33,855 bases of DNA. It comes from an uncultured Bacilli bacterium. Lineage in GTDB: Bacteria > Bacillota_I > Bacilli_A > RF39 > UBA660. Below the pieces are notes generated by a model that saw only the letters and a program-made list of their open reading frames with translations, did not search any database and had not been told where the DNA came from. The stretch covers positions 1 through 33,855 of the forward strand of contig CALVUN010000007.1 in the NCBI GenBank assembly GCA_944363595.1. Reading direction: 5' to 3'. A program made the translations under genes and the position numbers. Below are positions 13,954 to 22,852 of this stretch, in pieces (within the stretch, counting starts at the first letter, position 1; each line of letters opens with the position of its first letter).

Positions 13954-16900
13954 TTATTCAACTGATTTTAGGGAATCAATCATATTTATTTTTTTCAATA
14001 TGAAATAAGTTATAAATTGGACTAATACTGTAAATAATAGCATTATTATAAATGTATATATGTAACTTAAGAAATGGACATCTTTAACGAAGAGAATTTC
14101 ATCAGTCTCGGCGACAGTTAGAACAAAGAGATTTAGAGATAAACCTAAACCGATACCAAGAATGATACCGAATATAGTTAGGATAATGGTCTCACGATAG
14201 ACATAGGTTGATACTTCATTATCGTGGAAACCTAATACTTTTAGGCTAGCTATTTCTCTTTTTCGTTCACTTATGTTAATAGTCGTTAAGTTATATAGTA
14301 CTGTTATGGCTAAGAATGTTGAAAAGCCTATTATTAAGTAGACAATGTCATTCATTCCATCAATGATATCTTCAAAAATGGCCATGTTATCTTTGGTATA
14401 TTGGATACTGCTAAAATTGTTGGAATTCATTAAATTGTTACCTATTTCTTCGATATTATCATCAGGGAAATTTATCATAATGGCATTGTAAGTGGTACTA
14501 CTAAAGATTTTTTCATAGTAACTAGGAGTCATATATATGTAGTTATTGACATAATTTTGGGCAATATTACTTACTTTTAAAATGAATAATTCGTTATTGC
14601 TATTTCTTATTTGGAAGGTATCGCCTTTTTGGACACCTAATAATTCAGCCATTTTTTGGGTAATAATGACACCATAATCATCTAGAGTTATATTATTTCC
14701 TTCTAAATCTTTTAGTATTAAATAGTTATTTATATTAGTGATATCGGAAAAGGCCATTACATAGACATCTAATGTTTTGTTTTGAGCTTTAAAGGTATAG
14801 CTTTCCATGTTAGTATAGATTTCTTTGGTTATGTTATTTTGGCTTAGAAGTTCGGTTATTTCTGGTGTTGGTCCTTCTTTACTTTCCTCTAAGAATAGAA
14901 GTGCTTCATAAGTTTGTATTTCTTTGAATTGTTTATCTAATAAGGAATTGACACTATCTTTAATACCAAAACCGGTTAGTAATAGTGCAGTACAACCTGA
15001 GATACCTATAATAGTCATAATGATTCTTTTTTTATAACGGAAAAGGTTACGAATGGTTACTTTCCATATGAATGATAGGTGATTCCAAATAAGAGGAATT
15101 TTTTCTAATAGGACTTTACGACCCATTTTAGGGGCAATTGGTCGTAATAAGCTAGAAGGCATGTATTTGAAATCACGATTGGTAGCTATATAGGTTACTA
15201 TTGACATGGTTAGGAAACATACTATTATAATGATAATACTTGCTTTTAGGTTGAAATAGGTTATTAGAGATGGTATAGTGAACGATGAGGTATATACTCC
15301 AAAAAGGAAATGGGGAACGATATAATATCCTACGAGTAGACCTAAGATTAGACCTATAGTTGTGGCTATTAATACATAAAATATATAGCTAAAAATTATT
15401 TTGCCTTTAGATATACCAAGTGATGTAAATAGGCCTATTTCTCCCCTTTCCTCATCGATCATTCTAGTCATAGTATTCATACACATTAGAAGCGCTACTA
15501 AAATGAAGAAAACGGGAAAGACACTTGCTATAGAATCAACTTTAGTGGCTGATTCATAAAAGGTGGTGTATCCACTGTTGTCCTCGCGATCTAAGAGATA
15601 CCAAACGGGTTTTTCTAAGTTTTGGACTTCTTCTTTAGCTTTAGCTATCTCATCGTTAGCTTTTTGAATTTCTTCTTGATATGTTTGATAATTGGTATTA
15701 TATTCTTCTTTTCCTTTAGCTAATTCTTGTTCACCCATTAATATGTCTTGATATGAGTTATCTAGGGTATTTTTATTGGTTTGATATTCTTTTTCCCAGG
15801 TTGCTATTCCTTGTTCTAGTTCTTCTTCACCTTGATTTAAGGTATTTATTGATGTTTTTAGTTGGTTTAGGCCTTCTTTAGAAGTTGTTAGTGTTGTTAT
15901 TTGTTCTTGTACTTGAAGATATTGTTCACTTGATGGATCTAGGGTATTTAATAATTGATTTAAGCTGTTTATTTGGTTATCTAGGGTACTTATTGTTGTA
16001 TCGATTTGGTTTTCTTTAATACCATACTTATCTAGAGTTGACGTGATTTGTTTGCGTCCTTCTTCAATTTTGGCTTTTTCATTAGCAAATGTTGTTTCCA
16101 TCTCTTGTTTGGTACTATTTAGGGTATTTACTCCATTTTGGTATGCTACTTTTGCATCATTTAGTTTTTGTTCGTTAGTTTCTATTTCTTCTAGAGCATC
16201 TAAAAATTTTTGATCGTTTTCGGCTTTTTTGGTTTGTAATTCTTCTTCGGCATCGTATATTTCTTGCATTGCTTCTTTTAGTATTTCTTCATATCTTGCT
16301 GTTTCTCTAATTGGTTTTAAATTTTTTAATTCATCCTCTAATAGTTTGGTAACTTCTAAATAATCATCAAGATAGGATATTTTATCGGTACTATTACTTG
16401 CAATTAGATATATTTCGGTATAATAGTCAATTGTGAAATTATCTTCAGGAATATACATAAAGGTATCTAGTTTGCCATCTCCCACTGTAGAAATTCCTTT
16501 ATTTTCATATATGTATAAAGGACTTCTTATGGTACCTACAACAGTATAGGTGGTATTTTTTAGGGTGTCTTTAGCACTGCTATCTAAGGTTATGGTATCG
16601 TTTATTTGATAAGTTCCATCTTCGACAATTATTTCATTATTTTTTGTAGGCATACGGCCTTCAATTAGTTTTACTTTATTTATTTCTTCAGTAATGGCAT
16701 ATATTTTGGTTGAGTTGCCATCAATAAGTGTCTCATAGGAATATGATGGTACGACTTTATATGCATGTGATAATTCTTTTAAGGAGTTTACATCATCTTC
16801 GGTTAAGCCCATTGTACTTACTATTTTATAATCCATTAGAGATGTTTCATCATAATAGTTATCCATGGTTTTAATCATATCTTGAGATGTTTCTCTTATA

Positions 16901-17001
16901 CCGGAGAAGAAGGCACTTCCTAGGGCAACAATAAAGATTAAGGAAAAAAAGCGTCCTAGTGATTTACGGATTTTGATAAAACTGTTTTTTAATAAAAGCA
17001 T
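13954..17001 (-). CDS. Large FtsX/MacB-type ABC transporter permease with long extracellular coiled coil
   Basis: A 1015-residue permease. It has one N-terminal helix (about 17-34), an extracellular domain of about 450 residues, of which roughly 230-475 is a strongly heptad-like coiled coil rich in E, K, Q and N, then three helices in the first FtsX unit (starting about residue 490 with PVFFILVALLMC). A further helix near 650-680 is followed by a second periplasmic-type domain (about 680-880) and three final helices. The segment KPVWYLLDREDN just after the coiled coil is characteristic of this family. Such mechanotransmission transporters move force across the membrane and often export or extract lipids or peptides. 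It pairs with the ATPase encoded just upstream (TAATG overlap). Substrate unknown. Confidence 0.9.
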   Translation of the reverse strand: MLLLKNSFIKIRKSLGRFFSLIFIVALGSAFFSGIRETSQDMIKTMDNYYDETSLMDYKIVSTMGLTEDDVNSLKELSHAYKVVPSYSYETLIDGNSTKIYAITEEINKVKLIEGRMPTKNNEIIVEDGTYQINDTITLDSSAKDTLKNTTYTVVGTIRSPLYIYENKGISTVGDGKLDTFMYIPEDNFTIDYYTEIYLIASNSTDKISYLDDYLEVTKLLEDELKNLKPIRETARYEEILKEAMQEIYDAEEELQTKKAENDQKFLDALEEIETNEQKLNDAKVAYQNGVNTLNSTKQEMETTFANEKAKIEEGRKQITSTLDKYGIKENQIDTTISTLDNQINSLNQLLNTLDPSSEQYLQVQEQITTLTTSKEGLNQLKTSINTLNQGEEELEQGIATWEKEYQTNKNTLDNSYQDILMGEQELAKGKEEYNTNYQTYQEEIQKANDEIAKAKEEVQNLEKPVWYLLDREDNSGYTTFYESATKVDSIASVFPVFFILVALLMCMNTMTRMIDEERGEIGLFTSLGISKGKIIFSYIFYVLIATTIGLILGLLVGYYIVPHFLFGVYTSSFTIPSLITYFNLKASIIIIIVCFLTMSIVTYIATNRDFKYMPSSLLRPIAPKMGRKVLLEKIPLIWNHLSFIWKVTIRNLFRYKKRIIMTIIGISGCTALLLTGFGIKDSVNSLLDKQFKEIQTYEALLFLEESKEGPTPEITELLSQNNITKEIYTNMESYTFKAQNKTLDVYVMAFSDITNINNYLILKDLEGNNITLDDYGVIITQKMAELLGVQKGDTFQIRNSNNELFILKVSNIAQNYVNNYIYMTPSYYEKIFSSTTYNAIMINFPDDNIEEIGNNLMNSNNFSSIQYTKDNMAIFEDIIDGMNDIVYLIIGFSTFLAITVLYNLTTINISERKREIASLKVLGFHDNEVSTYVYRETIILTIFGIILGIGLGLSLNLFVLTVAETDEILFVKDVHFLSYIYTFIIMLLFTVLVQFITYFILKKINMIDSLKSVE

Positions 17002-17702
17002 TACCAGTCGATATCCTTTACTAGTTTAGGTGTTTTATTAATTATGATGTCATCTATATGTCCATTTTTTATTTTTATTACTTTATCCGCGATTTCACTA
17101 ATAATGGCATTATGTGTGATAATTATTGTTGTCATGTTCATTTTGTGACAGGTATCTTGAAGTAGTTCTAAAATCATACGTCCTGTTTTGGAATCTAAAG
17201 CCCCAGTTGGTTCATCACAAAGTAGAAGTTTAGGGTTCTTGGCTAGAGCTCTAGCGATACTTACTCTCTGTTGTTCACCTCCTGAAAGTTGAGCTGGGAA
17301 ATGGTCTTTACGGTCTTTTAGGCCTACTTTATCTAACGTTGTAAGGCTATCCATGGGATTTTTACAAATTTGACTTGCTAACGAAACGTTTTCTATAGCG
17401 GTTAAATTTCCTACTAAGTTATAGAATTGAAAGACAAAACCTATATCATATCTTCGGTAATCTGTTAGTTGTTTGCGATTATATTTTGATATATCTTTGC
17501 CATCAATTATTATTGAGCCTTTAGTCGCGGTATCCATACCCCCTAAAATATTTAGGACTGTAGTTTTTCCTGCTCCTGATGGTCCTAAAATAACTACTAA
17601 TTCACCTTTTTCAATAGAAAAGCTTACATTTTCAATTGCTTTGATAGAAACTTCTCCCATATTGTAAATTTTAGATATGTTTTTTACTTCAATAAATGCC
17701 AT
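17001..17702 (-). CDS. MacB/LolD-type ABC transporter ATPase
   Basis: A 233-residue nucleotide-binding subunit: Walker [20 protein letters not shown], signature [10 protein letters not shown], Walker [13 protein letters not shown] and H-loop IITHN. An AGGTGAT site precedes the ATG. The stop overlaps the start of the large permease by one base (TAATG), so the two form a tight operon with the pentapeptide-repeat gene as third member. Confidence 0.93.
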   Translation of the reverse strand: MAFIEVKNISKIYNMGEVSIKAIENVSFSIEKGELVVILGPSGAGKTTVLNILGGMDTATKGSIIIDGKDISKYNRKQLTDYRRYDIGFVFQFYNLVGNLTAIENVSLASQICKNPMDSLTTLDKVGLKDRKDHFPAQLSGGEQQRVSIARALAKNPKLLLCDEPTGALDSKTGRMILELLQDTCHKMNMTTIIITHNAIISEIADKVIKIKNGHIDDIIINKTPKLVKDIDW

Positions 17703-17725
17703 ATTATCACCTATTTTCTAATAAG

Positions 17726-17734
17726 ATTATAACA
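17726..17734 (-). promoter_or_regulatory. Extended -10 promoter of the second ABC operon
   Basis: TGTTATAAT (TG-n-TATAAT) on the minus strand, 24 bases before the ATPase start; the -35 region (TTTCAA) is poor. Confidence 0.5.
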
Positions 17735-17869
17735 TATTTTAAATTTATTTGAAAGATAAAGATAGTTACTTATATAATTAATTTATGTTTTTTATTTTTA
17801 ATTTTGTAGATAGTATTAACTGTAAAATATAAACTGAAAAAATATTTGTTTATATTTATGTATTAATGT

Positions 17870-17914
17870 AAAAAAAAAGACATGGAAATTAAATAATATA
17901 ACCAAGTCTTTTTT
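17870..17914. terminator. Terminator after the YtrABC-like operon (bidirectional)
   Basis: An 11-bp stem with one mismatch (AAAAGACATGG pairing with CCAAGTCTTTT) has A- and T-runs on both sides. It follows the stop codon of the ABC-2 permease and insulates it from the next operon. The rest of the 213-base gap (17703-17915) holds only AT-rich sequence and the promoter at 17726. Confidence 0.75.
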
Positions 17915-17915
17915 A

Positions 17916-18590
17916 TTATTCTTCTTTATTTTTATATACTTTGTATGAAATTTTATAACTTATAAAGTACATTAAGGCACTTATCAATATAATAATTAAT
18001 AAACCTATTTGATTTAAAATACTTTCTAGTTTTTCTATATCAATACTTAATCCTGATTGCTTTAAGAGAAATCCTGCTAAAGCTCCAATCAATACTAAAA
18101 CAAATATAATAATAAACATTTGAATTCTACCCTTTTCTGCTCCCCATTTAAACATACTAGGAATTTGAATAGATTGGATTAAAGAAATTCCGAATATTCC
18201 ACCAACAGTGGTAGCAAGTAGTGCTTCTATACTAATATTAATTAAATCATCTGGTCTTAAATAATTCATTATATTACCAATTATTAGAGTAAGGACAAAT
18301 CCTAATAATGCTCCAAGTATAGTTGATCCAATTGCTAAAATGTATTTTTCTAAAACAATTTCTTTTCTTGTGACTGGTAAAGTTAAAATGTATTTATTAG
18401 ACTTTGATATTTCATCATAATTAAATGTAGATAAAGAAATCATACCAACAATTATAGCAATGACTACTGAACCCCAATAAATAGCATCTGTTCCAATAAT
18501 AGCAACTCCACAAAATATTACAATAATAATTAAAGATGTTTTATAACTTGCTAAATTGTATAAATCTTTTTTTAATAGACCTTTTATCAT
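17916..18590 (-). CDS. ABC-2 type permease (YtrC/BcrB-like, six helices)
   Basis: A 224-residue membrane protein that starts MIKGLLKKDLYNL, a typical ABC-2 permease beginning, and has about six hydrophobic helices (21-52, 96-120, 130-145, 152-175, 195-222). The motif LPVTRKEIVLEKY near 75-88 is the conserved intracellular coupling loop of this permease class. It is encoded two bases after the ATPase stop and completes a GntR-ATPase-permease operon resembling Bacillus ytrABC, which responds to cell-wall-active antibiotics. Substrate unknown. Confidence 0.85.
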   Translation of the reverse strand: MIKGLLKKDLYNLASYKTSLIIIVIFCGVAIIGTDAIYWGSVVIAIIVGMISLSTFNYDEISKSNKYILTLPVTRKEIVLEKYILAIGSTILGALLGFVLTLIIGNIMNYLRPDDLINISIEALLATTVGGIFGISLIQSIQIPSMFKWGAEKGRIQMFIIIFVLVLIGALAGFLLKQSGLSIDIEKLESILNQIGLLIIILISALMYFISYKISYKVYKNKEE

Positions 18591-18592
18591 AT

Positions 18593-19447
18593 TTATCTTT
18601 CTCCCTTTATATAAAATAACATTATATCTTCAATAGATGGCTTATCAATTGTAGTCATATTATATTTTTTCTTAAAATTATTCTTATCATGGATTAAAAC
18701 TTTATATTGATATTTACCCTTTTTATAACTTACATAATCATCTTCTTTAATTTTAGAAAATTCTTCTTTACTACATTTTAAGATTCCATAATCTTCTAAT
18801 AATTTATCAGTTTGAGCATTCATAATTATTTTTCCTTTATCAATAAAGACAATATAGTCTGAAATATGTTCTAAATCTGTTGTAATGTGAGTTGAAAGTA
18901 AAATAGAACGTGTTTCATCTTCTTCAATATATTTTCTAAATATATCAAGTATTTCACTTCTTACAATAGGATCAAGTCCACTTGTTGGCTCATCAAGTAT
19001 TAATAATTTTGGATTATGGGAGATTGCCGTAGCTATTTTTAATTTCATTTTCATACCACTTGAATAATCTTTTATTAATTTATTTTCTGGCAAATTAAAT
19101 TGTTTAATTAATTGATTATATTTTTCTTCATCCCAAGTACTATAAATTTCTTTCATAACCGATTTTATTTGTTTAGGAGTTAAATAATCAGATAAAAAAC
19201 TATCATCTAATACTACCCCAATATCTTGTTTTATTTTTTTCTCATCTTGATGAATATCTTTATTAAATATTTTTACAGTACTATCTGATTTAATGATATT
19301 TAATATAGCTTTAATTGTTGTAGTTTTTCCTGCTCCATTTTCGCCAATTAATCCCACGACAGTACCTGCTGGTACATTAAAACTGATTTTATCTAACAAA
19401 AATCCTTCATATTTTTTAGAAACATTTTTAATTTCAATATTATTCAT
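18593..19447 (-). CDS. YtrB-like ABC transporter ATPase
   Basis: A 284-residue ATPase: Walker A GENGAGKTT, signature YSSGMKMKLK, Walker B LLILDEPTSGLD, H-loop LSTH, then a C-terminal extension of about 80 residues that is common in YtrB/BcrA proteins. The ATG directly abuts the TAG stop of the GntR gene, with a GGAGGAATT site inside that gene's end, so the two are translationally coupled. Confidence 0.9.
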   Translation of the reverse strand: MNNIEIKNVSKKYEGFLLDKISFNVPAGTVVGLIGENGAGKTTTIKAILNIIKSDSTVKIFNKDIHQDEKKIKQDIGVVLDDSFLSDYLTPKQIKSVMKEIYSTWDEEKYNQLIKQFNLPENKLIKDYSSGMKMKLKIATAISHNPKLLILDEPTSGLDPIVRSEILDIFRKYIEEDETRSILLSTHITTDLEHISDYIVFIDKGKIIMNAQTDKLLEDYGILKCSKEEFSKIKEDDYVSYKKGKYQYKVLIHDKNNFKKKYNMTTIDKPSIEDIMLFYIKGER

Positions 19448-19825
19448 CTATAATTCCTCCTCAAATATCATTTTGAATAATTCATTAACTTCTTCTTTAG
19501 GGATATTAGAAAGTTTTGATATTTCATAAATCTTTTCAATATAGCTTTGAATTTCTTTTAATTTTTCTTCTTTTATTAAATCTAGATTTTTAGGAGCAAC
19601 ATAACTTCCTTTTCCTTGTATAGTTTTTATAAATCCTGATTTTTCTAACTCATCATAAGCTCTTTTTACTGTTAAAAAACTGATTTTTAATTCATTTGCT
19701 AAACTTCTAACCGATGGAAGCATATCTCCTTCTTTTAATTCATTAGAAAATATTGCTTGTTTAATTGAATTTTCAATTTGTTCAAATATGGGAAGTCCAC
19801 TGCTATTGGTAATAATTATATTCAT
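19448..19825 (-). CDS. GntR-family regulator, YtrA subfamily
   Basis: A short GntR protein of 125 residues: a winged helix (LPIFEQIENSIKQAI, GDMLPSVRSLANELKIS, TVKRAYDELEKSGFI and GKGSYV) followed by only a small helical tail (about 80-125), as in the YtrA subfamily, which lacks a ligand-binding domain. It is the first gene of an operon with an ATPase and a permease and probably represses that operon. An inverted repeat over its own -10 (19847-19867) is a likely operator. The AGGTGA site is ideal. Confidence 0.92.
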   Translation of the reverse strand: MNIIITNSSGLPIFEQIENSIKQAIFSNELKEGDMLPSVRSLANELKISFLTVKRAYDELEKSGFIKTIQGKGSYVAPKNLDLIKEEKLKEIQSYIEKIYEISKLSNIPKEEVNELFKMIFEEEL

Positions 19826-19846
19826 ATTTCACCTCACTGTTTCATC

Positions 19847-19867
19847 TGTTATATTTAGATTATAACA
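19847..19867 (-). promoter_or_regulatory. Inverted repeat at the GntR operon promoter (likely operator)
   Basis: TGTTATA, a 7-base spacer and TATAACA form a perfect inverted repeat that covers the -10 box. This position and symmetry suit autorepression by the GntR regulator, though the B. subtilis YtrA site has a different sequence. Confidence 0.6.
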
Positions 19868-19886
19868 CTTTATAATAATTTGTCAA
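19859..19886 (-). promoter_or_regulatory. Consensus sigma-A promoter of the YtrABC-like operon
   Basis: Perfect TTGACA and perfect TATAAT with a 16-base spacer on the minus strand. Such a strong promoter is expected to be held off by a repressor. Confidence 0.8.
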
Positions 19887-19900
19887 TACTATATCTTTAT

Positions 19901-19930
19901 AAAAGAAAAAACTACTAAATAAGTAGCCTT
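19901..19930 (-). terminator. Terminator upstream of the GntR promoter
   Basis: A stem of AAGGCTACT with AGTAGTTTT (two wobble pairs), followed on the minus strand by a T-rich tract. It closes the unit that ends with the histidine kinase at 20122. Nothing else was recognised between 19931 and 20121. Confidence 0.6.
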
Positions 19931-20121
19931 AATCCATTTTGTTGAAATTACTTTTAGGAAATTAAATAATAATCTTAGTTCATTTTTATTTTTTGATTCA
20001 GTATTTTATTTTCAATGGATATTTTTTTATCAAATAAATATACTCTATATTTTAATAAAATAATTTTTTTTTAGATTATTACTTTAACTTGATGATCTTA
20101 TTATGGATAAAATTATAAATT

Positions 20122-21009
20122 TTAAAATATAATTGTTATTATTAACTTATTGTTCTTTTTATCTGCACTTATTTTTCCATGTAGTTGTTCTATAAACTCT
20201 TTGGCTATTGCTAGTCCTAAACCAGTATTACCTTTTGTTCTAGATATATCAACTGTATAAAATTCGTCAAATATTCTATCAACATCTAACACACTATATG
20301 ATAAATCATTAATAAATTTGATGTTAACTTTACCATCATTTTGATTTACTTCTATGTCCAAAGCTCCATCACTATGTTTATAAGCATTACGAATTAAATT
20401 ATCAAATACTCTTGCCAGCATTAATTCATTAGATTTAATATTAATCTTTCTTTTATTGGCTTTAAAATTGATTATTCTCTTATCTTTGGAAAAATCTTCA
20501 TAGTGATTAGAAATTGATTTTTCTATTACAGCAACTAAATTTATTTCTGTTAGTTCTATATTTTTATTGTCAGAAAGGATTTTGGAAAATTCAAAAAAGG
20601 AATCGATTAATTCAGATAATCGTTTTAATCTTTCTTCAATTATTTTTAGATTCTTTATTTTTTCTTGTTCTGACATATCAGATTCTAACATTAAATTTGT
20701 ATATCCCAAAGAAGAAGTTAAAGGAGTTCGTAAATCGTGAGATATATTTCTAATCATTTTGATAAAATTTGTGTTTTTTCTTTCTAATTTACTCTCTTTA
20801 CTTTTTAAATCAGTTAAATGATTATTAATGCATTCTACTAAACTTTTTATTTCTTTAGTAGAAAATTCTGTATGTACAAGTCCATTTGTTCTTCTTGATA
20901 AAACTAAAGCTAATTCTTTCTTTATTCTCTTTAGTTCTCTTTTCATGAAAAAAAGATAGCATGCTAGAAATAAGATAATAATAGTTAAAATTACTAATAT
21001 TATTTCCAT
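20122..21009 (-). CDS. Sensor histidine kinase with a single membrane helix (lantibiotic-type)
   Basis: A 295-residue kinase with one N-terminal helix (about 3-23) and no extracellular domain. It has H91 in NISHDLRTPLTS, then the N-box NLIRNAYKHS and a G-box GNTGLGLAIAKEF. It resembles the short kinases found with BcrA-type immunity transporters, which probably read the transporter rather than the drug. It is the last gene of a unit in which the ABC genes separate it from its regulator (22853-23521). An AAAGGTAG site precedes the ATG, 15 bases after the permease stop. Confidence 0.88.
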   Translation of the reverse strand: MEIILVILTIIILFLACYLFFMKRELKRIKKELALVLSRRTNGLVHTEFSTKEIKSLVECINNHLTDLKSKESKLERKNTNFIKMIRNISHDLRTPLTSSLGYTNLMLESDMSEQEKIKNLKIIEERLKRLSELIDSFFEFSKILSDNKNIELTEINLVAVIEKSISNHYEDFSKDKRIINFKANKRKINIKSNELMLARVFDNLIRNAYKHSDGALDIEVNQNDGKVNIKFINDLSYSVLDVDRIFDEFYTVDISRTKGNTGLGLAIAKEFIEQLHGKISADKKNNKLIITIIF

Positions 21010-21024
21010 AAGCTCACTACCTTT

Positions 21025-21864
21025 CTACTTTATTTCGGTATTTTTAAATACTCTATAACCAATAGTGTTAAATATTATTATATAGAATATTGCTAAAACT
21101 AAAGTTTGAAGTATGTAAGTATTACTAGGATTTGATATTAAATTACCAATAATATATTGAAATTCGTAATTCATAATACTATTAGTATCTAGATGGAATA
21201 ATGTGGATATTCCCATAATTACTAATTGTATTACCATGATCAAAGGTATTGTAATACTATTAAATGTTCCTGTTTTTCTAAAACAAAAACCAATACATAC
21301 TAACATACTTATTATACCATATAAAATTGGTAATTGTAGTATTGTTAGTTTTGTTATCTCTAAAAGCCCTGCTGAAAATTCTTTTCCATTCATTATAAGA
21401 TTAATAATATAACTACCATAATTATTGATTAAAATTAATAATGTTCCAAGTCCTATACAAGTAATTAATTTAGAAAAATAGTATTTTTTTCTTGAAATTG
21501 CTGATGATAATGTATTTTTAGCAGTTGAATTAGATAAATCTGTAACAAGAACTATTACAACAACTATAATGAAAAAGTAATATAAATTAGCATTTGCTCC
21601 TAATTGTGATTTATCGAGGGGATATGCTCCATATTCTTTCATTATTTCTCTTGTTTCTAATATGGAATCTGTTTCATATACTTTTTCTAAAAGTTCTTCA
21701 TCTTCTATTAAAGGTTGTTCATCTGATGATGTCGTAATACCAATATGACCTGGGCTCATAGCAAAACAACTAATAGAGGCTAAAATAAGAATAAAAATAA
21801 TTGCTACATAAATTGCTTTTCCTCTAAATATTCTATATAAATCTGATTTAATCATATTTAACAT
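21025..21864 (-). CDS. ABC-2 type permease (lantibiotic-immunity/BcrB-like)
   Basis: A 279-residue membrane protein starting MLNMIKSDLYRIFRGKAIYV, then helix 1 (about 17-34), an extracellular loop of about 65 residues, and five more helices up to the C-terminus. The helix 2 to helix 3 segment SNSTAKNTLSSAISRKKYYF is the typical ABC-2 coupling loop. The start overlaps the ATPase stop (TAATG). Similar permeases form immunity transporters with a BcrA-like ATPase. Substrate unknown. Confidence 0.85.
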   Translation of the reverse strand: MLNMIKSDLYRIFRGKAIYVAIIFILILASISCFAMSPGHIGITTSSDEQPLIEDEELLEKVYETDSILETREIMKEYGAYPLDKSQLGANANLYYFFIIVVVIVLVTDLSNSTAKNTLSSAISRKKYYFSKLITCIGLGTLLILINNYGSYIINLIMNGKEFSAGLLEITKLTILQLPILYGIISMLVCIGFCFRKTGTFNSITIPLIMVIQLVIMGISTLFHLDTNSIMNYEFQYIIGNLISNPSNTYILQTLVLAIFYIIIFNTIGYRVFKNTEIK

Positions 21865-22778
21865 TATTTATCACCATCCTTTATTAAAGAATTGAAATAA
21901 TCTTCTAAAGATATACCTGATTCATAAATACCCATTACTTCTACACCATTTTCTAGTAATGTTTTATTTACCTTTGCCAAATTATCTAAATAATCATATA
22001 ATCTTACTTCCCCACTATCAATTACTTTATAATTGGTAGTAGATAACTTTTTTTCTAATACAACGGCAACTTTTTTAACATCTTTTGTTTTAATTACAAT
22101 ACACTTACTGCATTCTAAATCAAGTTCTTCTTTTGATATATCTTTGATAATTCTTCCTTTATCTATAAAACAAAAATGATTAGCAATTAAATACAATTCT
22201 GATAAGATATGACTAGATATTAAAATGGTTATTTTTTCTTCTTCATTTAGTCTTTTTAAAGTATCTCTTACTTCTTTAATACCAATTGGATCAAGACCAT
22301 TTATTGGCTCATCTAAAATTACAAAATCTGGATTATCTAATATAGCAAAAGCAATACCTAATCTTTGTTTCATTCCTAAAGAAAACTTTTTATATTTTTT
22401 ATTTTTTTCTTTGAATAAGCCTACTGTTTTTAAAACTTTATCAATTTGTTTATCGTTGGTTATTCCTTTTTGAATAGAATAATATTTCAAATTTTGAAAA
22501 GCTGTAAGATTTTCAAAAAAAGCAGGGTTTTCAATTAGACATCCAATTCTTCTTTTGGACTTTGTTAATTCTTCTTCACTTTCAAATAAAGAAAAACTTC
22601 CACTTGTTTTATTTGTCAAAGTAGTAATAGTTTTCATAAGGGTAGTTTTTCCTGCTCCATTTCTGCCAATAAGTCCATAAATATCACCTTTATGAATGGT
22701 TATAGTAGCATTATCTAAGGCCACAAAATCTTTATATTTTTTAGTTAAATTATTTGTTTCTAGCACTATTTCTTGCAT
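21864..22778 (-). CDS. BcrA-like ABC transporter ATPase
   Basis: With the start at 22776-22778 (AAAGGA about 9 bases upstream) the protein has 304 residues and begins MQEIVLETNNLTKKY. Walker A is GRNGAGKTT, the signature is FSLGMKQRLG, Walker B is FVILDEPINGLD and the H-loop is SSHIL. It has the C-terminal extension of the BcrA/lantibiotic-immunity ATPases. Its gene is separated from the regulator gene by a terminator-like hairpin, so the ratio of regulator to transporter is probably controlled. Confidence 0.92.
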   Translation of the reverse strand: MQEIVLETNNLTKKYKDFVALDNATITIHKGDIYGLIGRNGAGKTTLMKTITTLTNKTSGSFSLFESEEELTKSKRRIGCLIENPAFFENLTAFQNLKYYSIQKGITNDKQIDKVLKTVGLFKEKNKKYKKFSLGMKQRLGIAFAILDNPDFVILDEPINGLDPIGIKEVRDTLKRLNEEEKITILISSHILSELYLIANHFCFIDKGRIIKDISKEELDLECSKCIVIKTKDVKKVAVVLEKKLSTTNYKVIDSGEVRLYDYLDNLAKVNKTLLENGVEVMGIYESGISLEDYFNSLIKDGDK

Positions 22779-22801
22779 ATACATCTTTCCTTTCATTTAA
22801 C

Positions 22802-22836
22802 ATTATACAAAAAAAGTGTTAAAAAACTCTTAACAC
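22802..22836 (-). terminator. Terminator/attenuator between regulator and ABC genes, with a -10 box in its tail
   Basis: A perfect 7-bp stem (GTGTTAA/TTAACAC, 22816-22822 and 22830-22836) is followed on the minus strand by seven T, then at once by a perfect TATAAT (22802-22807). The hairpin covers the position of a -35 box, so the inverted repeat may also be the regulator's operator for the transporter promoter. Confidence 0.65.
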
Positions 22837-22852
22837 AATCCTTAAATTTTTC

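Noticed and set aside
13954-17702. LolCDE lipoprotein-release system
   Set aside because: The organism is Gram-positive in gene content, and the very large permease with a coiled coil matches the Bacillota FtsX/MacB-type family rather than LolC/E.
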